A DNA stretch of 64,000 nucleotides from Crotophaga sulcirostris (taxonomy: Eukaryota > Chordata > Aves > Cuculiformes > Crotophagidae), in NCBI GenBank assembly GCA_013397455.1, contig VYZB01000173.1, positions 1,524,479 to 1,588,478 of the forward strand, read 5' to 3'. Within the stretch, counting starts at the first letter, position 1, and each line of letters opens with the position of its first letter. Shown piece by piece: positions 53,401 through 59,300 of the stretch. The notes below the pieces were generated by a model, which did not search any database, was not told where the DNA came from, and saw only the letters and a list, made by a program, of their open reading frames with translations. The translations under genes and the position numbers were made by a program.

Positions 53401-54243
53401 AGAAGCCAGAGGTCAAAGGACATCAGTCTGGCCATGTCCTTCTGGGCCTCACACCTCCAGGACAGTAAAATGGGGGATACATGATGTGGCTGTTTCTGCA
53501 AGGCACAAGCAAACCCCTCTGGGCAGGAGCTGAGTGTGCCCCACTTTGTCTGCAGGTCTCTGCTGCCAAAAGACTTGGCTTCAGAGCTTCACACAGTTAC
53601 AGCAGAGATCACCTCTCAGCCCCTTCCTTGCTGTGGGACCTGCCTGACAAACAGGTATCAGTGTTAGGGGATGAGATGTAGTCTCCCTCCAGGGCTCTGA
53701 GCATGCCCACGATGAGCTTTAGAATATAAAGTAGCTGTTTCCAAGCACCAAAGGTAAACTTGGTACCTCGCTGATGGTCCCAGCACAGCTCAGAGCCACA
53801 CAGCCCACACCCTGCCAGCCTCAGAGCCTTCCCATCAGCCTGACATGTGACAACCAACCAGACTCCAACCAGAGTAGCATCAAGGCATCAAAAAGCAAGA
53901 ACAGCAAGCAATGAAACTGCACAGACTGAGCCTGACGAGCACCTGCAGTGCTCCATCCTGCTGCCCAGCACAGAAAACCTCGCATCCTGGAGAAGGCTTT
54001 CAAGCCCTGCTGCAGGGAACATCTCCCAGCTTCCTGGTTTGCACAAGAGGATGGGTGCATGGAGGTGCCTGTAGCAGCCACTTCCACAGGCAGAGACAGG
54101 CTATTGCCACTCCTCCTGCCACCCTCACCCACAGCACATGAAGAGGGTGTCTCAGTTTCACTTACCCGGGAGCGATGGACAGGGTTGTCAAAGTCCGTTC
54201 CTTCTGGGGCCAGCAGCAGCCAGCCACCATAAATGGGTTTGGC
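1..54243 (-). CDS. MPRIP: MPRIP gene, internal exons 2-16 (5' and 3' ends outside window)
   Basis: Myosin phosphatase Rho-interacting protein: a cytoplasmic scaffold known to bind F-actin, RhoA and the myosin-binding subunit of myosin phosphatase, bringing the phosphatase to stress fibres. Fifteen minus-strand exons join in phase to 1,620 codons plus 2 bases without a stop. Counting from the first residue of exon 2, PH1 is about residues 3-108, a Ser/Pro/basic linker 110-456, PH2 about 458-560, a charged linker 566-760, and coiled coil from about 761 to the window edge. The order and many long stretches match the vertebrate MPRIP proteins I know, for example [45 protein letters not shown] and [15 protein letters not shown]. 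All introns are GT-AG. Exon numbers are provisional because the canonical first exon is not in the window. The 3' end is also missing. The assignment is very secure; isoform structure is inferred. Confidence 0.97.
2466..5598 (-). other. MPRIP intron 15
   Basis: 3.1 kb between exons 15 and 16. Its minus-strand 3' end has a near-perfect branch-point match TACTAAT about 26 bases before the unusual AAG acceptor. A T tract (about 2,629-2,660) and A-rich sequence to about 2,900 follow on the plus strand. One CR1 fragment (4,525-4,690). Nothing else recognised. Confidence 0.9.
4525..4690 (-). mobile_element. CR1 LINE 3'-end fragment
   Basis: The plus strand begins GAATCATAGAATCATGGAAT, then GGTTGGGTTGGAAGGGACCT and the usual continuation about an insufficiently conserved 'ccagccttgaacacctccagg' block, i.e. 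the complement of a CR1 3' terminus. It is 5'-truncated, like most avian CR1 copies. It lies in intron 15. Confidence 0.9.
5599..5715 (-). CDS. MPRIP: MPRIP exon 15: start of long coiled coil
   Basis: Encodes 39 residues in phase 0: [19 protein letters not shown], then [20 protein letters not shown]. Leucines recur at heptad spacing. In mammals this precedes the RhoA-binding coiled coil. Acceptor CCTCCAG|CTG, donor CAG|GTAGGA. Confidence 0.96.
5716..6640 (-). other. MPRIP intron 14
   Basis: 0.9 kb between exons 14 and 15. No repeat or further exon recognised. The reading frame of exon 14 stays open for 345 bases into it, which looks accidental. Confidence 0.9.
6641..7226 (-). CDS. MPRIP: MPRIP exon 14: charged linker
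   Basis: One base completes Ser, then 195 residues: SLPEEKSK... through basic [14 protein letters not shown], the [19 protein letters not shown] block, an Arg/Glu-rich helix ([18 protein letters not shown]), [20 protein letters not shown], and ending TTLLEKE. Acceptor CTCGCAG|C, donor GAG|GTAAAG. The central serine-rich part ([16 protein letters not shown]) is less conserved than its flanks. The highly charged helix is the first candidate coiled-coil or single-helix segment of the protein. Reading on past the donor stays open, so a long minus-strand frame covers 6,296-7,222; the part below 6,641 is intron. Confidence 0.96.
7227..11558 (-). other. MPRIP intron 13
   Basis: 4.3 kb. Contains a purine-rich A/G tract at about 10,423-10,470 on the plus strand. 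No CR1 copy, exon or RNA gene recognised; the several short open frames have no recognisable similarity. Confidence 0.88.
11559..11668 (-). CDS. MPRIP: MPRIP exon 13: end of PH domain 2
   Basis: Encodes 36 residues plus AG of Ser: [19 protein letters not shown] then [22 protein letters not shown] is the C-terminal PH helix with its conserved tryptophan. Acceptor CCCTAG|ACA, donor AAG|GTAAAG. Confidence 0.96.
11669..12127 (-). other. MPRIP intron 12
   Basis: 0.46 kb intron inside the PH2 coding region. Nothing recognised in it. Confidence 0.9.
12128..12217 (-). CDS. MPRIP: MPRIP exon 12: PH domain 2, third part
   Basis: Encodes 30 residues, [16 protein letters not shown] then [14 protein letters not shown], in phase 0. 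It forms the beta-strand region before the last strands of PH2. Acceptor CTTTCCAG|GCA, donor CAC|GTAAGG. Confidence 0.96.
12447..12515 (-). CDS. MPRIP: MPRIP exon 11: PH domain 2, middle
   Basis: Encodes 23 residues, [19 protein letters not shown] plus VAEE, in phase 0. W-K-K-H-W-F-V-L and L-R-Y-Y-R are textbook PH strands. Acceptor TTCCTAG|TGG, donor GAA|GTAAGT (full consensus). It is nearly identical to the mammalian sequence. Confidence 0.96.
12516..13878 (-). other. MPRIP intron 10
   Basis: 1.4 kb intron inside the PH2 coding region. A short T/A homopolymer pair lies at about 12,879-12,898. Nothing else recognised. Confidence 0.9.
13879..13935 (-). CDS. MPRIP: MPRIP exon 10: start of PH domain 2
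   Basis: Encodes 19 residues, [19 protein letters not shown], in phase 0 at both ends. K-K-G-W-L is the usual first strand of a PH domain. Acceptor CTTGCAG|CCT, donor CAG|GTGAGT. It splices to exon 11, giving the standard [11 protein letters not shown] junction. Confidence 0.96.
13936..16418 (-). other. MPRIP intron 9
   Basis: 2.5 kb between the linker and PH2 exons. No repeat family, exon or RNA recognised. Confidence 0.88.
16419..16535 (-). CDS. MPRIP: MPRIP exon 9: Ser-rich linker before PH2
   Basis: Encodes 39 residues in phase 0: [15 protein letters not shown], then [20 protein letters not shown], then SSMT. The [11 protein letters not shown] core is shared with mammals and carries basic-directed Ser sites (R-R-A-K-S, R-R-S-T); kinases are not inferred. 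The first 15 residues differ from the mammalian proline-rich version. Acceptor ACACAG|GAC, donor ACG|GTGAGCC. Confidence 0.95.
16536..17081 (-). other. MPRIP intron 8
   Basis: 0.55 kb. Nothing recognised. Confidence 0.9.
17082..17223 (-). CDS. MPRIP: MPRIP exon 8: linker between PH domains
   Basis: One base completes Arg, then 47 residues: [14 protein letters not shown]...EHMETN..., ending with basic EKRVFPRKR. It contains a Ser/Thr-rich stretch ([14 protein letters not shown]) typical of phosphorylated linkers. Acceptor TTTTCAG|G, donor CGG|GTAAGC, ending in phase 0. It accepts either the long or the short exon 7. Confidence 0.96.
17224..23123 (-). other. MPRIP intron 7
   Basis: 5.9 kb. 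A-rich stretch at about 19,075-19,135, an A13 tract near 21,022-21,035, and a CpG-rich segment at about 22,500-22,740 followed by a bZIP-type site. No CR1 copy or further exon recognised. Confidence 0.88.
22500..22740. promoter_or_regulatory. Intronic CpG-rich segment
   Basis: CpG is locally dense (for example ACGTCGCTGCGCAGCGCTGG and the following GCGCGCG), in contrast to the surrounding intron. Just beyond it lie TTGCGTAA (22,782-22,789, C/EBP or PAR-bZIP type) and TAATTA (22,825-22,830). This could be an internal promoter or enhancer, but no ATG-plus-donor exon compatible with exon 8 was found. Confidence 0.3.
23124..23640 (-). CDS. MPRIP: MPRIP exon 7, long form
   Basis: Two bases complete Asp, then 171 residues and AG of an Arg codon. 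The first third ([19 protein letters not shown]...) and the proline-rich [11 protein letters not shown] match the common MPRIP linker. The remaining 119 codons ([11 protein letters not shown]... to ...[12 protein letters not shown]) are read when the donor at 23,123 (AAG|GTAAGG, strong) is used. This extra part is Ser-rich and then very basic ([18 protein letters not shown]). It stays open and ends in the same phase as the short form, so it looks like real coding sequence. I believe mammals have a similar long isoform, but this is from memory. Confidence 0.9.
23481..23640 (-). CDS. MPRIP: MPRIP exon 7, short form (internal donor)
   Basis: An internal donor, AACAACAG|GTACAG at 23,480, would end the exon after SPSTPNN and splice AG onto the G of exon 8, giving [10 protein letters not shown]. 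This is the junction found in the common mammalian protein. The short form is 357 bases (119 codons) shorter and in the same phase. The donor is less ideal than the distal one, so usage is likely regulated or tissue-dependent; the ratio cannot be judged from DNA. Confidence 0.75.
23641..24658 (-). other. MPRIP intron 6
   Basis: 1.0 kb between exons 6 and 7. Nothing recognised. Confidence 0.9.
24659..24869 (-). CDS. MPRIP: MPRIP exon 6: Ser/Pro linker
   Basis: Encodes 70 residues plus one base ([20 protein letters not shown]...VLDSKE-D). It joins PH1 to the phospho-rich linker and contains the conserved [10 protein letters not shown]...KDQPDG segment. As I recall them, mammalian proteins have a long poly-serine tract after VAVTSS; here only two serines precede Asn-Ile-Pro. 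Acceptor CCATAG|GAG, with a second AG three bases on (NAGNAG type), could make the first Glu optional. Donor AAG|GTAAGG leaves one base (G). Confidence 0.95.
25034..25105 (-). mobile_element. CR1 LINE 3'-end fragment (short)
   Basis: The plus strand reads TTCATAGAATCATAGAATGG, then TTTGGGTTGCAACGG and CATCCAGTTCCAACCCCCTG, the complement of a CR1 terminus. Similarity fades after about 25,105. Confidence 0.85.
26683..26803 (+). mobile_element. Degenerate CR1 LINE 3'-end fragment
   Basis: Carries the CR1 end pattern in plus orientation: GCTTCAGCAGGGGTCAGACC, then AGAGCATCTCCAAAGGCTCT, TTCAACCTCAACCCC and a decayed ATTCATTGAT terminus. It is more diverged than the other copies here, so probably an older insertion. 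Confidence 0.7.
29421..29505 (-). CDS. MPRIP: MPRIP exon 5: end of PH domain 1 and basic tail
   Basis: One base completes Gly, then 28 residues follow: [16 protein letters not shown], a KKKRK basic run, then VEPPTPQ. The first Trp is the nearly invariant tryptophan of the last PH helix. The KKKRK cluster could act in membrane or actin contact, or resemble a nuclear signal; no role is shown. Acceptor CTGCAG|G, donor CAG|GTAACT. The donor is weaker than most others in the gene (GTAACT). Confidence 0.96.
29506..32526 (-). other. MPRIP intron 4
   Basis: 3.0 kb within the PH1 coding region. No repeat, exon or RNA gene recognised. Confidence 0.88.
32527..32678 (-). CDS. MPRIP: MPRIP exon 4: PH domain 1, third part
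   Basis: Encodes 50 residues plus two bases of a Gly codon ([13 protein letters not shown]...ENKEIISG), covering the middle strands of PH1 up to its C-terminal helix. Acceptor CTTGCAG|CCA, donor GTGG|GTGAGTG. It starts in phase 0 and ends with GG, which exon 5 completes with G. It is strongly similar to mammalian MPRIP, with small substitutions only. Confidence 0.96.
34375..34475 (-). mobile_element. CR1 LINE 3'-end fragment
   Basis: The plus strand reads GAATCACAGAACGGTTTGGG, then TTGGAAGCGATCTTAAAGAT and CATCCAGTTCCACC, followed by CCATGGGCAGGGACACCTCC: the complement of a CR1 3' end, about 100 bp. Confidence 0.88.
34961..35130 (+). mobile_element. CR1 LINE 3'-end fragment
   Basis: Plus-orientation CR1 end: GTTGCCCAGAGAGGCTTGGG, then GAGGTGTTCAAGGCCAGGCT and GGATGGGGCTTTGAGCACCC, finishing GTCCCTTCCAACTCAAACCA plus TTCTATGA. 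It is inverted relative to the copy 490 bp away. Confidence 0.92.
38856..38865. promoter_or_regulatory. Perfect CArG box (SRF-type site)
   Basis: CCTTATATGG fits the strict SRF consensus CCWTATAWGG at every position. At even base composition about 0.24 such sites are expected in 64 kb. It lies in intron 3. SRF drives many actin-cytoskeleton genes, so a link to MPRIP is plausible but only inferred. Confidence 0.35.
40815..41081 (+). mobile_element. CR1 LINE 3'-end fragment (longest copy)
   Basis: About 270 bp in plus orientation, including the upstream block GGGAGATTGAGACGAGATCT, TTAGGAAGAAATGTTTTCCT and GCACAGGTTGCCCAGAGCAG. It ends TTCCAACTCCAACCATTCCA plus TGATTCTATGAT, keeping the short terminal repeat typical of CR1. 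Confidence 0.93.
44159..44168. promoter_or_regulatory. MEF2-type motif
   Basis: TTAAAAATAG fits YTA(A/T)4TAR. About four such matches are expected by chance in 64 kb, so this alone is weak evidence. Confidence 0.15.
48593..48610. promoter_or_regulatory. Palindromic MEF2-type / TATA-like site
   Basis: GGCTCTATTTATAGAGCC has 7-bp inverted arms around TTTA. The core CTATTTATAG is a full MEF2 consensus. Read on the minus strand it is CTATAAATAG, a canonical TATA box facing the direction of MPRIP transcription. A homeodomain-like CTAATTATAG follows at 48,612. Either reading is unproven. Confidence 0.3.
50154..50169. repeat. C16 homopolymer run
   Basis: Sixteen consecutive C on the plus strand (G16 in the MPRIP transcript). 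It may form a G-rich structure and is a likely place for length error in assembly. Confidence 0.9.
52032..52097 (-). CDS. MPRIP: MPRIP exon 3: PH domain 1, second part
   Basis: Encodes 22 residues, [22 protein letters not shown], written here as [13 protein letters not shown] plus LLRYALDEM. This is the classic PH-domain strand pattern (K-W-x-x-R-F-F-x-L). Acceptor CTTGCAG|AAA, donor ATG|GTAAGTG, phase 0 at both ends. Basic residues at the start of the exon lie where PH domains contact phosphoinositides; whether this one binds lipid cannot be told. The intron that follows in the transcript is the longest in the window (19.4 kb). Confidence 0.96.
52098..54165 (-). other. MPRIP intron 2
   Basis: 2.1 kb inside PH1. 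A C-run lies near 52,291-52,301. No CR1 copy or other exon recognised. Confidence 0.88.
54166..54243 (-). CDS. MPRIP: MPRIP exon 2: start of PH domain 1
   Basis: Encodes 26 residues, [13 protein letters not shown]...VHRSR, the first beta strands of PH1. The acceptor is TTTGCAG|GCC and the donor CGG|GTAAGTG; phase is 0 at both ends. The Gly-Gly-Trp-Leu core is the usual opening of a PH fold. It splices to exon 3 (KWQRRFF...). On the 5' side it must receive a phase-0 exon, either the family's canonical exon 1 (not in the window) or the candidate exon at 56,072-56,107. Confidence 0.96.
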
Positions 54244-56071
54244 CTGCAAAGAAACAGCAGAGAAACACGTCAGACACAGAGGAAACCAGCTCACTGTGGA
54301 CCAGCCCTGCAGGAGATCAATGGTCAGGGACCATGGGAAACTACACCAGGCCCTGGTATGAAGGCAGCTACACAAGTTCAGGTTCCTGCACACTGGCAAA
54401 CTCAGCCCTGCCAGCCTTGGGAACACTATGCTTGATTGCAACCCATGGTGTTATACACACTGTGTGCAAACAGGACCGAGATGAGAACTCGGGAGTAGGT
54501 AAAACCCCAGCCACAACCACCAAACTCAGCTGCTTCTGCATGGCATCATGCCAAGAGTGTCAACCCCACAGGTACTGCCAAGCTGCAGAGCCTGTCCTCA
54601 CTGACAGCTCTTCCCCTCGCCATGAGCAGCATGCCTCCACTCCAAAGCAAAAGCGTACTCCAAAGGAAAGCTCAGTGTTTTCCTTTTGCTAATTGAGAGA
54701 GGAAAAACTACCCAGCATTGGCAGTTCTCCAGCTCGCAGCCGTTTCCCGTGCCATGCACATCCAACACCCGTTTCCCCACAGGGGTGGCCCCTGCCAGCT
54801 TGCTCCTCCCCACCAGCAGCTTCCAACAGCCCACGGCAGAGCATGCAGGAAGGTCAGAGCCAGGCAGAGGGAAAACAGCTCATTCAGCCATCCAGGAAGA
54901 GAAAGGGAAAGAATACTCGGAAAGAAATGCCTTACAGCACTGCCATTTATCAACAGAAAAAACATATCCAGGCTCTTTCCACCAGTGGTTTGGGCGCAGA
55001 AGTGGCTGGTGTGAAACAGACCCACACCAGGCAGTGGGATGGGGATGGGCACCGTGCATGTCCTCTCCCACAAAGTCCTACATGCACCACTCCTGCTGCC
55101 TGTCAAGCTTCAAACTATTAGCCAACCCCATTCCTGGCAAGGGCTGGGGCCAAATCCTGGTGTAAGAGTGGTGAAGCATTGCCACACCGATGAGGTAGCT
55201 CTGGGGAGGTACCGGGATGGGCCAAGAGGGAGGAAACCCAGGGCAGATCCAGCATCAGGAGCCCCTGGGTCTGGGGACACTGCTTTCCACCACGAAACAT
55301 CCATGCGCAGCCAGTCCCAGCCTCACAGCAACAAGAACACATATTCCTAGCTCCTCTTGAAATTATTTGGTTAATCTTGCTGCTCTTATGCTTTTCTTCC
55401 CCCTTCCTTAAAGCTTAAAACTGTTTCCAATTCCATACCTCCCCTAGACTCCTCCTGCCAGTTTCTGTGGTTTTGTAATGTCAAAAAAAAGTTTCCCCTC
55501 TGGAAAAATCCCTGCGAACAATAGAAGAAATTGCCTATGCACCAAAAACTGTCAAATGCATGAAGCACTGAGTAAGCAAATTGGAAACAAGCTGGAGGAG
55601 TCCCTTTACTGTTTATAAAGTGAAAAGAAATAACAAAATCGCTTATCCCCCCCTACAATGTGACATATCAGCTCTAGGTGTTGCTCTCCCAGCAGCTGGG
55701 AAAACATGATTTAAGACTTTCCTTCCTTCCCTCTCTTTAAAGGGGAATAAAAACAATGAAAACAGAATGCTGAGAGTGGGATCATAGTATGGTTTTGGTT
55801 AGAAGGGACCTTAAAGACCAACCAGGTCCACCCCCCCTGCCATGGGCAGGGACACCTCCCACTGGATCAGGGTGCTAAATTTGGGATCCAGTTTGGGAGA
55901 ATCACTTCCCTCCCTCTCATGGACTGGGGTCCCCCTGCACCCGCCTGTTCCCAGGACCAGCACGAGCCTCACCCACACCTCGCTGGCACAGCCGGGCACC
56001 CCGCAGGCACCGCAGCCCCCAGCCCTCCCCAGGCTCCGCGAGGAGCCCCTCAGCACCCCTGTCCTGCTCAC
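54244..56071 (-). other. Intron upstream of exon 2, proximal part
   Basis: 1.8 kb between exon 2 and the candidate alternative first exon. One CR1 fragment lies at 55,780-55,880. Nothing else recognised. Confidence 0.8.
55780..55880 (-). mobile_element. CR1 LINE 3'-end fragment
   Basis: The plus strand reads ATCATAGTATGGTTTTGGTT, then AGAAGGGACCTTAAAGACCA and CCATGGGCAGGGACACCTCC, then CACTGGATCAGGGTGCTAAA. It is a complement CR1 end, only about 190 bp from the donor of the candidate alternative exon. Confidence 0.9.
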
Positions 56072-56336
56072 CTGGCTGGCGGGGCCCTGCTCGCCCGTGG
56101 CCCCCATGCCGCCCCCCAGCCGTCGCGGCACCCGCTCTGCGCCCGGCTGTGCCGCCCACGCTGCCAGCACCCAGCAGGGCGAGCTGTGCTCCGCCACTCC
56201 CCCGGCGCGCCCCGCCGCCAGCCCGCCCCGCGCCCCCACCCAAAGGCGCCCGTGACGCATCCGCACCCACGCGAGGCGAGGACTTTGGAGCAGGGGCTCA
56301 CATCACGCGGGGATGAGGCCACAACCACACGTGTGG
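55960..56336 (-). promoter_or_regulatory. CpG-island-like candidate promoter upstream of alternative exon
   Basis: By hand count there are about 39 CpG in roughly 375 bp, in very GC-rich sequence, whereas the flanking introns are CpG-poor. Recognisable motifs are an Sp1-type GC box (56,221-56,229, GGGGCGGGC on the minus strand), a CRE/AP-1-like TGACGCAT (56,253-56,260) and an E-box CACGTG (56,328-56,333) inside the 12-bp palindrome CCACACGTGTGG. No TATA box was seen, as expected of a CpG promoter. Direction is inferred from the minus-strand ATG and donor inside it. Confidence 0.5.
56072..56107 (-). CDS. MPRIP: Candidate alternative first coding exon of MPRIP (12 codons)
   Basis: Reading the minus strand, an ATG at 56,107-56,105 (context GGCGGC-ATG-G, purine at -3 and G at +4) is followed by codons for MGATGEQGPASQ. 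Directly after comes a good donor, CAG|GTGAGC, at 56,071. The donor leaves phase 0, exactly what exon 2 (GCC AAA CCC...) requires, so splicing would give ...[13 protein letters not shown]. The exon sits in the densest CpG cluster seen in the window, 1.8 kb upstream of exon 2. An in-frame upstream ATG at 56,260 could lengthen the N-terminus by 51 residues if the transcript starts far enough upstream. The peptide does not resemble the known MPRIP N-terminus (about 40 residues, actin-binding region), so this form would lack it. No transcript evidence is available here; a chance ATG plus donor in GC-rich DNA remains possible. Confidence 0.5.
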
Positions 56337-59300
56337 CCTAGGAAGGGCCACTTGTGAGGGCCTTAAGCAAGTTTCTCTTCTGGTTTTTGAGGGAAAAGCA
56401 AAATTGCGAATAAATAACTAGAGATGACCCACCAGAGAGCTGGGAAGTGCCTTCGATGGGTCACTGTGCCAGGGAAAGGAGGTCCCCAAACTCCCACGGA
56501 GAGGCACCCGCAGTGAGCAATTAGCTCTGGTGCTTCAGAAGATATCATGAGCAGCCTCCACCACCCAGGAACAAGGAAGAGGGTGACAGCGAAGGCAGGA
56601 AGCGGCATCTCCAATGTTTGGTACCATCCCCAACACTTGGCACCACCACATCAAGGCCACACCCCGAGGAGCGCTTGGCGATGACGCTATGGGCAGTCAA
56701 GCTGCTCGCAGGGCGCAGCCCTCCTCCATACCTTGATTTTCCCTTCTGTGCCCCAGCTCAGCCCCTGGGCTTGGCCAAGCACTCAACCCAGCAAAGTCCC
56801 ATGAGAAAAGCCTCTCTCCAACACAATCCACAGCACTGCAGCCCTCTGGGCGCACCTGTCCAACACTGCTTTGGGCATCCCACTGCATCTAAGCAGCATC
56901 CAGTCCCACACTGCCCACAGCATGATGGGCATTAGGCTCATCCAAGTATCACACCAGGGATGAAGTAACCATGAAACCCAAATAAGGGCCACTACAACCA
57001 GGGTCAGTAGTCAGCAGCCTTAACCCAGTATCGCAGGTGAGAAGCCCTGCCCTACCTCAGCCAGACTTGCACCCCACACCAGACATTATTTTGCCCTCAA
57101 CCACTCCAATTTTGGCTCAGTTGGCTGCACATAAAGCACTGAGCACCTGAAATACGTACCCTTAACATAGAGCATGGTCATTTCTTTACTGGTGTCATAA
57201 AAAAGCACCAGCAGGCTATACTTAGTTTGGCAGAAGCATCCAATTTCAGATATTGAAACCAAAATAGCTGAAAGGTATGAATTAAAGACAGCCAACGTGG
57301 GCAGCCTGGTTCCACCCACCAAGACAAGAACATTCAGCAGCCCTTTTTAAAGCCAAACCACAACAAGCTACTGCTAAAACCAAGCAAATGCCCAGATACA
57401 AGCCTAAATAAAAACGATACGAATTAGAACGCCAAGTGTCTGAAATAAACCCATCGCACCTGCATCAGAACAGCCTTGCTGAAGCGAGGTTTATTTTAAA
57501 CCCGCTCGATGCTGCCGTGGGAGGCAGGTCCAGGGGAGCGTTACCGCACCAGAACGGAGCTGGAGCCACACCTCGCTTCGCACCAACTTGGCTTCCTCCA
57601 GAGAGCTCAGGAAGAGGAGGAAAATGCAACACTCAGCACTGAGTAAGAGCTCAGGGCAAAATCTTCCCCTGTCCAAGCAGATACGTCCAACCTCTCGTTA
57701 AGAGATGAAGTTAGAGTAACCCTGAGGTTCTCAGGATGCCTTCGACCACGTAGAGCCTCATCTGCCTCCCACGAGCTCCAGTGATGTCCAAAGGGCAATT
57801 GCAGGTTTTCCCCCACAGGTAGCAGCGACACAGGATGCTCAGGTGCTGGAGGACTTTGCTTGTATCCAGACAGTACCCACTCAAAGCATGAGCCACAAAA
57901 CAATGTCAAAAGCAGAGTGGAGGGCAGCTGCCAGCAGTGCGATCCATCCACATCTGGGTGGGGTGGGTGACGTTCGCAGGGGAGGCAGGAAGAGGAGAGC
58001 CGGTTCCTCCAGCACAGCTCATGGTGATGAAGCCAATCACCCACCACGACCTCACCCAGGAGCTGCCAAAGCCGCTGCCTCACCAATGTGGGAGAGATCT
58101 GCAGGCGCCTCGCCACCCAAAAAGAAGTGATAGAGCCACAGAGCCTTCCAGGGGCACCACGGTGTGGGAGGTGTGGCCGGGCTGCAGCCCCACAGTGCCT
58201 GGGTCTGTCCTATTCCATGGGACCAGCGGATGCTGACTCAGGCAGAAATGTCCCCACCTCACCTCTTGCTTCCTGTCACTTTTGGGAACGCCCAGGTGTT
58301 CCATCCCGCCTCTGATCCTGCCTCACCCTGCTCAGCTCCATGTCCCACCACTGGAGCTGTGCTGCTGGTGCTCCACAGCCCCTCACTTGCCTCTCAAGTC
58401 ACCACATCCATCCCTTTGGCTCACGGGCCTCCACTGCATCAAGGGGGAGGACGCTGCCTCCAACCTAGGCTGGAAGCGCGGCGGGTGGGAGGAAGCAGAG
58501 AAGGAAGCAACCCCAGCTCGGTTTACACAAAGCTGTCAGGCTGCTGCGCTGATGCTGCCCAGGCACGGACAAACCACCCCACCCCAATCAGCTCCACCAG
58601 TGCTGGGAACGTAACTCCCAGTTGTCAGAAGGCTGGGCTCAAAGGATGTGCAGAGCCCCTCAGCCCTTCCCAAAGCCTATGGTGATACAGGAATGCCTGG
58701 ACACTCCCAGGGGCTGCAGGGCAGAGAGGGCATCATTGCCCGCTTCCAGCAGGCAGGACAGGTCACAGGAGCCTGACAGCCCATGGAGCACCAGGTCACA
58801 CAGCTGGAGGTGGGCTGTGACACCAGCCAGTGTGCCCACTGGACAGCCTTTCATGCCTGCAGTGTTTGTTGGTGGTGTCTTTACCTCTTCCCTCCTCTGT
58901 GCAAACCAGCCAGGCAGGGTGTCAGCAGCACCGAGCAGAGCCGCGCGGTGCCAGCCACGCAGCACCCGGAGAAGCTCATTGCTCATTGAGAGCTTTGCTG
59001 ACACCCACATCTCCTCTTAGGGTTCAGACTCAACCCCATGGCAGAGCAACCACATCCCCACTGGAATGCTGGGATGCCCAGGTAGGCTGGGGATAGCCCC
59101 ACAGCCAGTCCCCACCCATCCCAACATGCTCGAAGGGAAGTCCGAATGCATCGCCAGGAGAGACTCCTGGCTCTGCGCGTGGCGGGAGGGATAATCTGTT
59201 TAGGCTGCCGGCAGACGTAATCGGCCTGTCTCGGGTGGAGGCAGGGCTTGTTTTGTTCAGGCTTGGCAACTGAGTGGGAAGGGGAAAACAAATGGACCGT

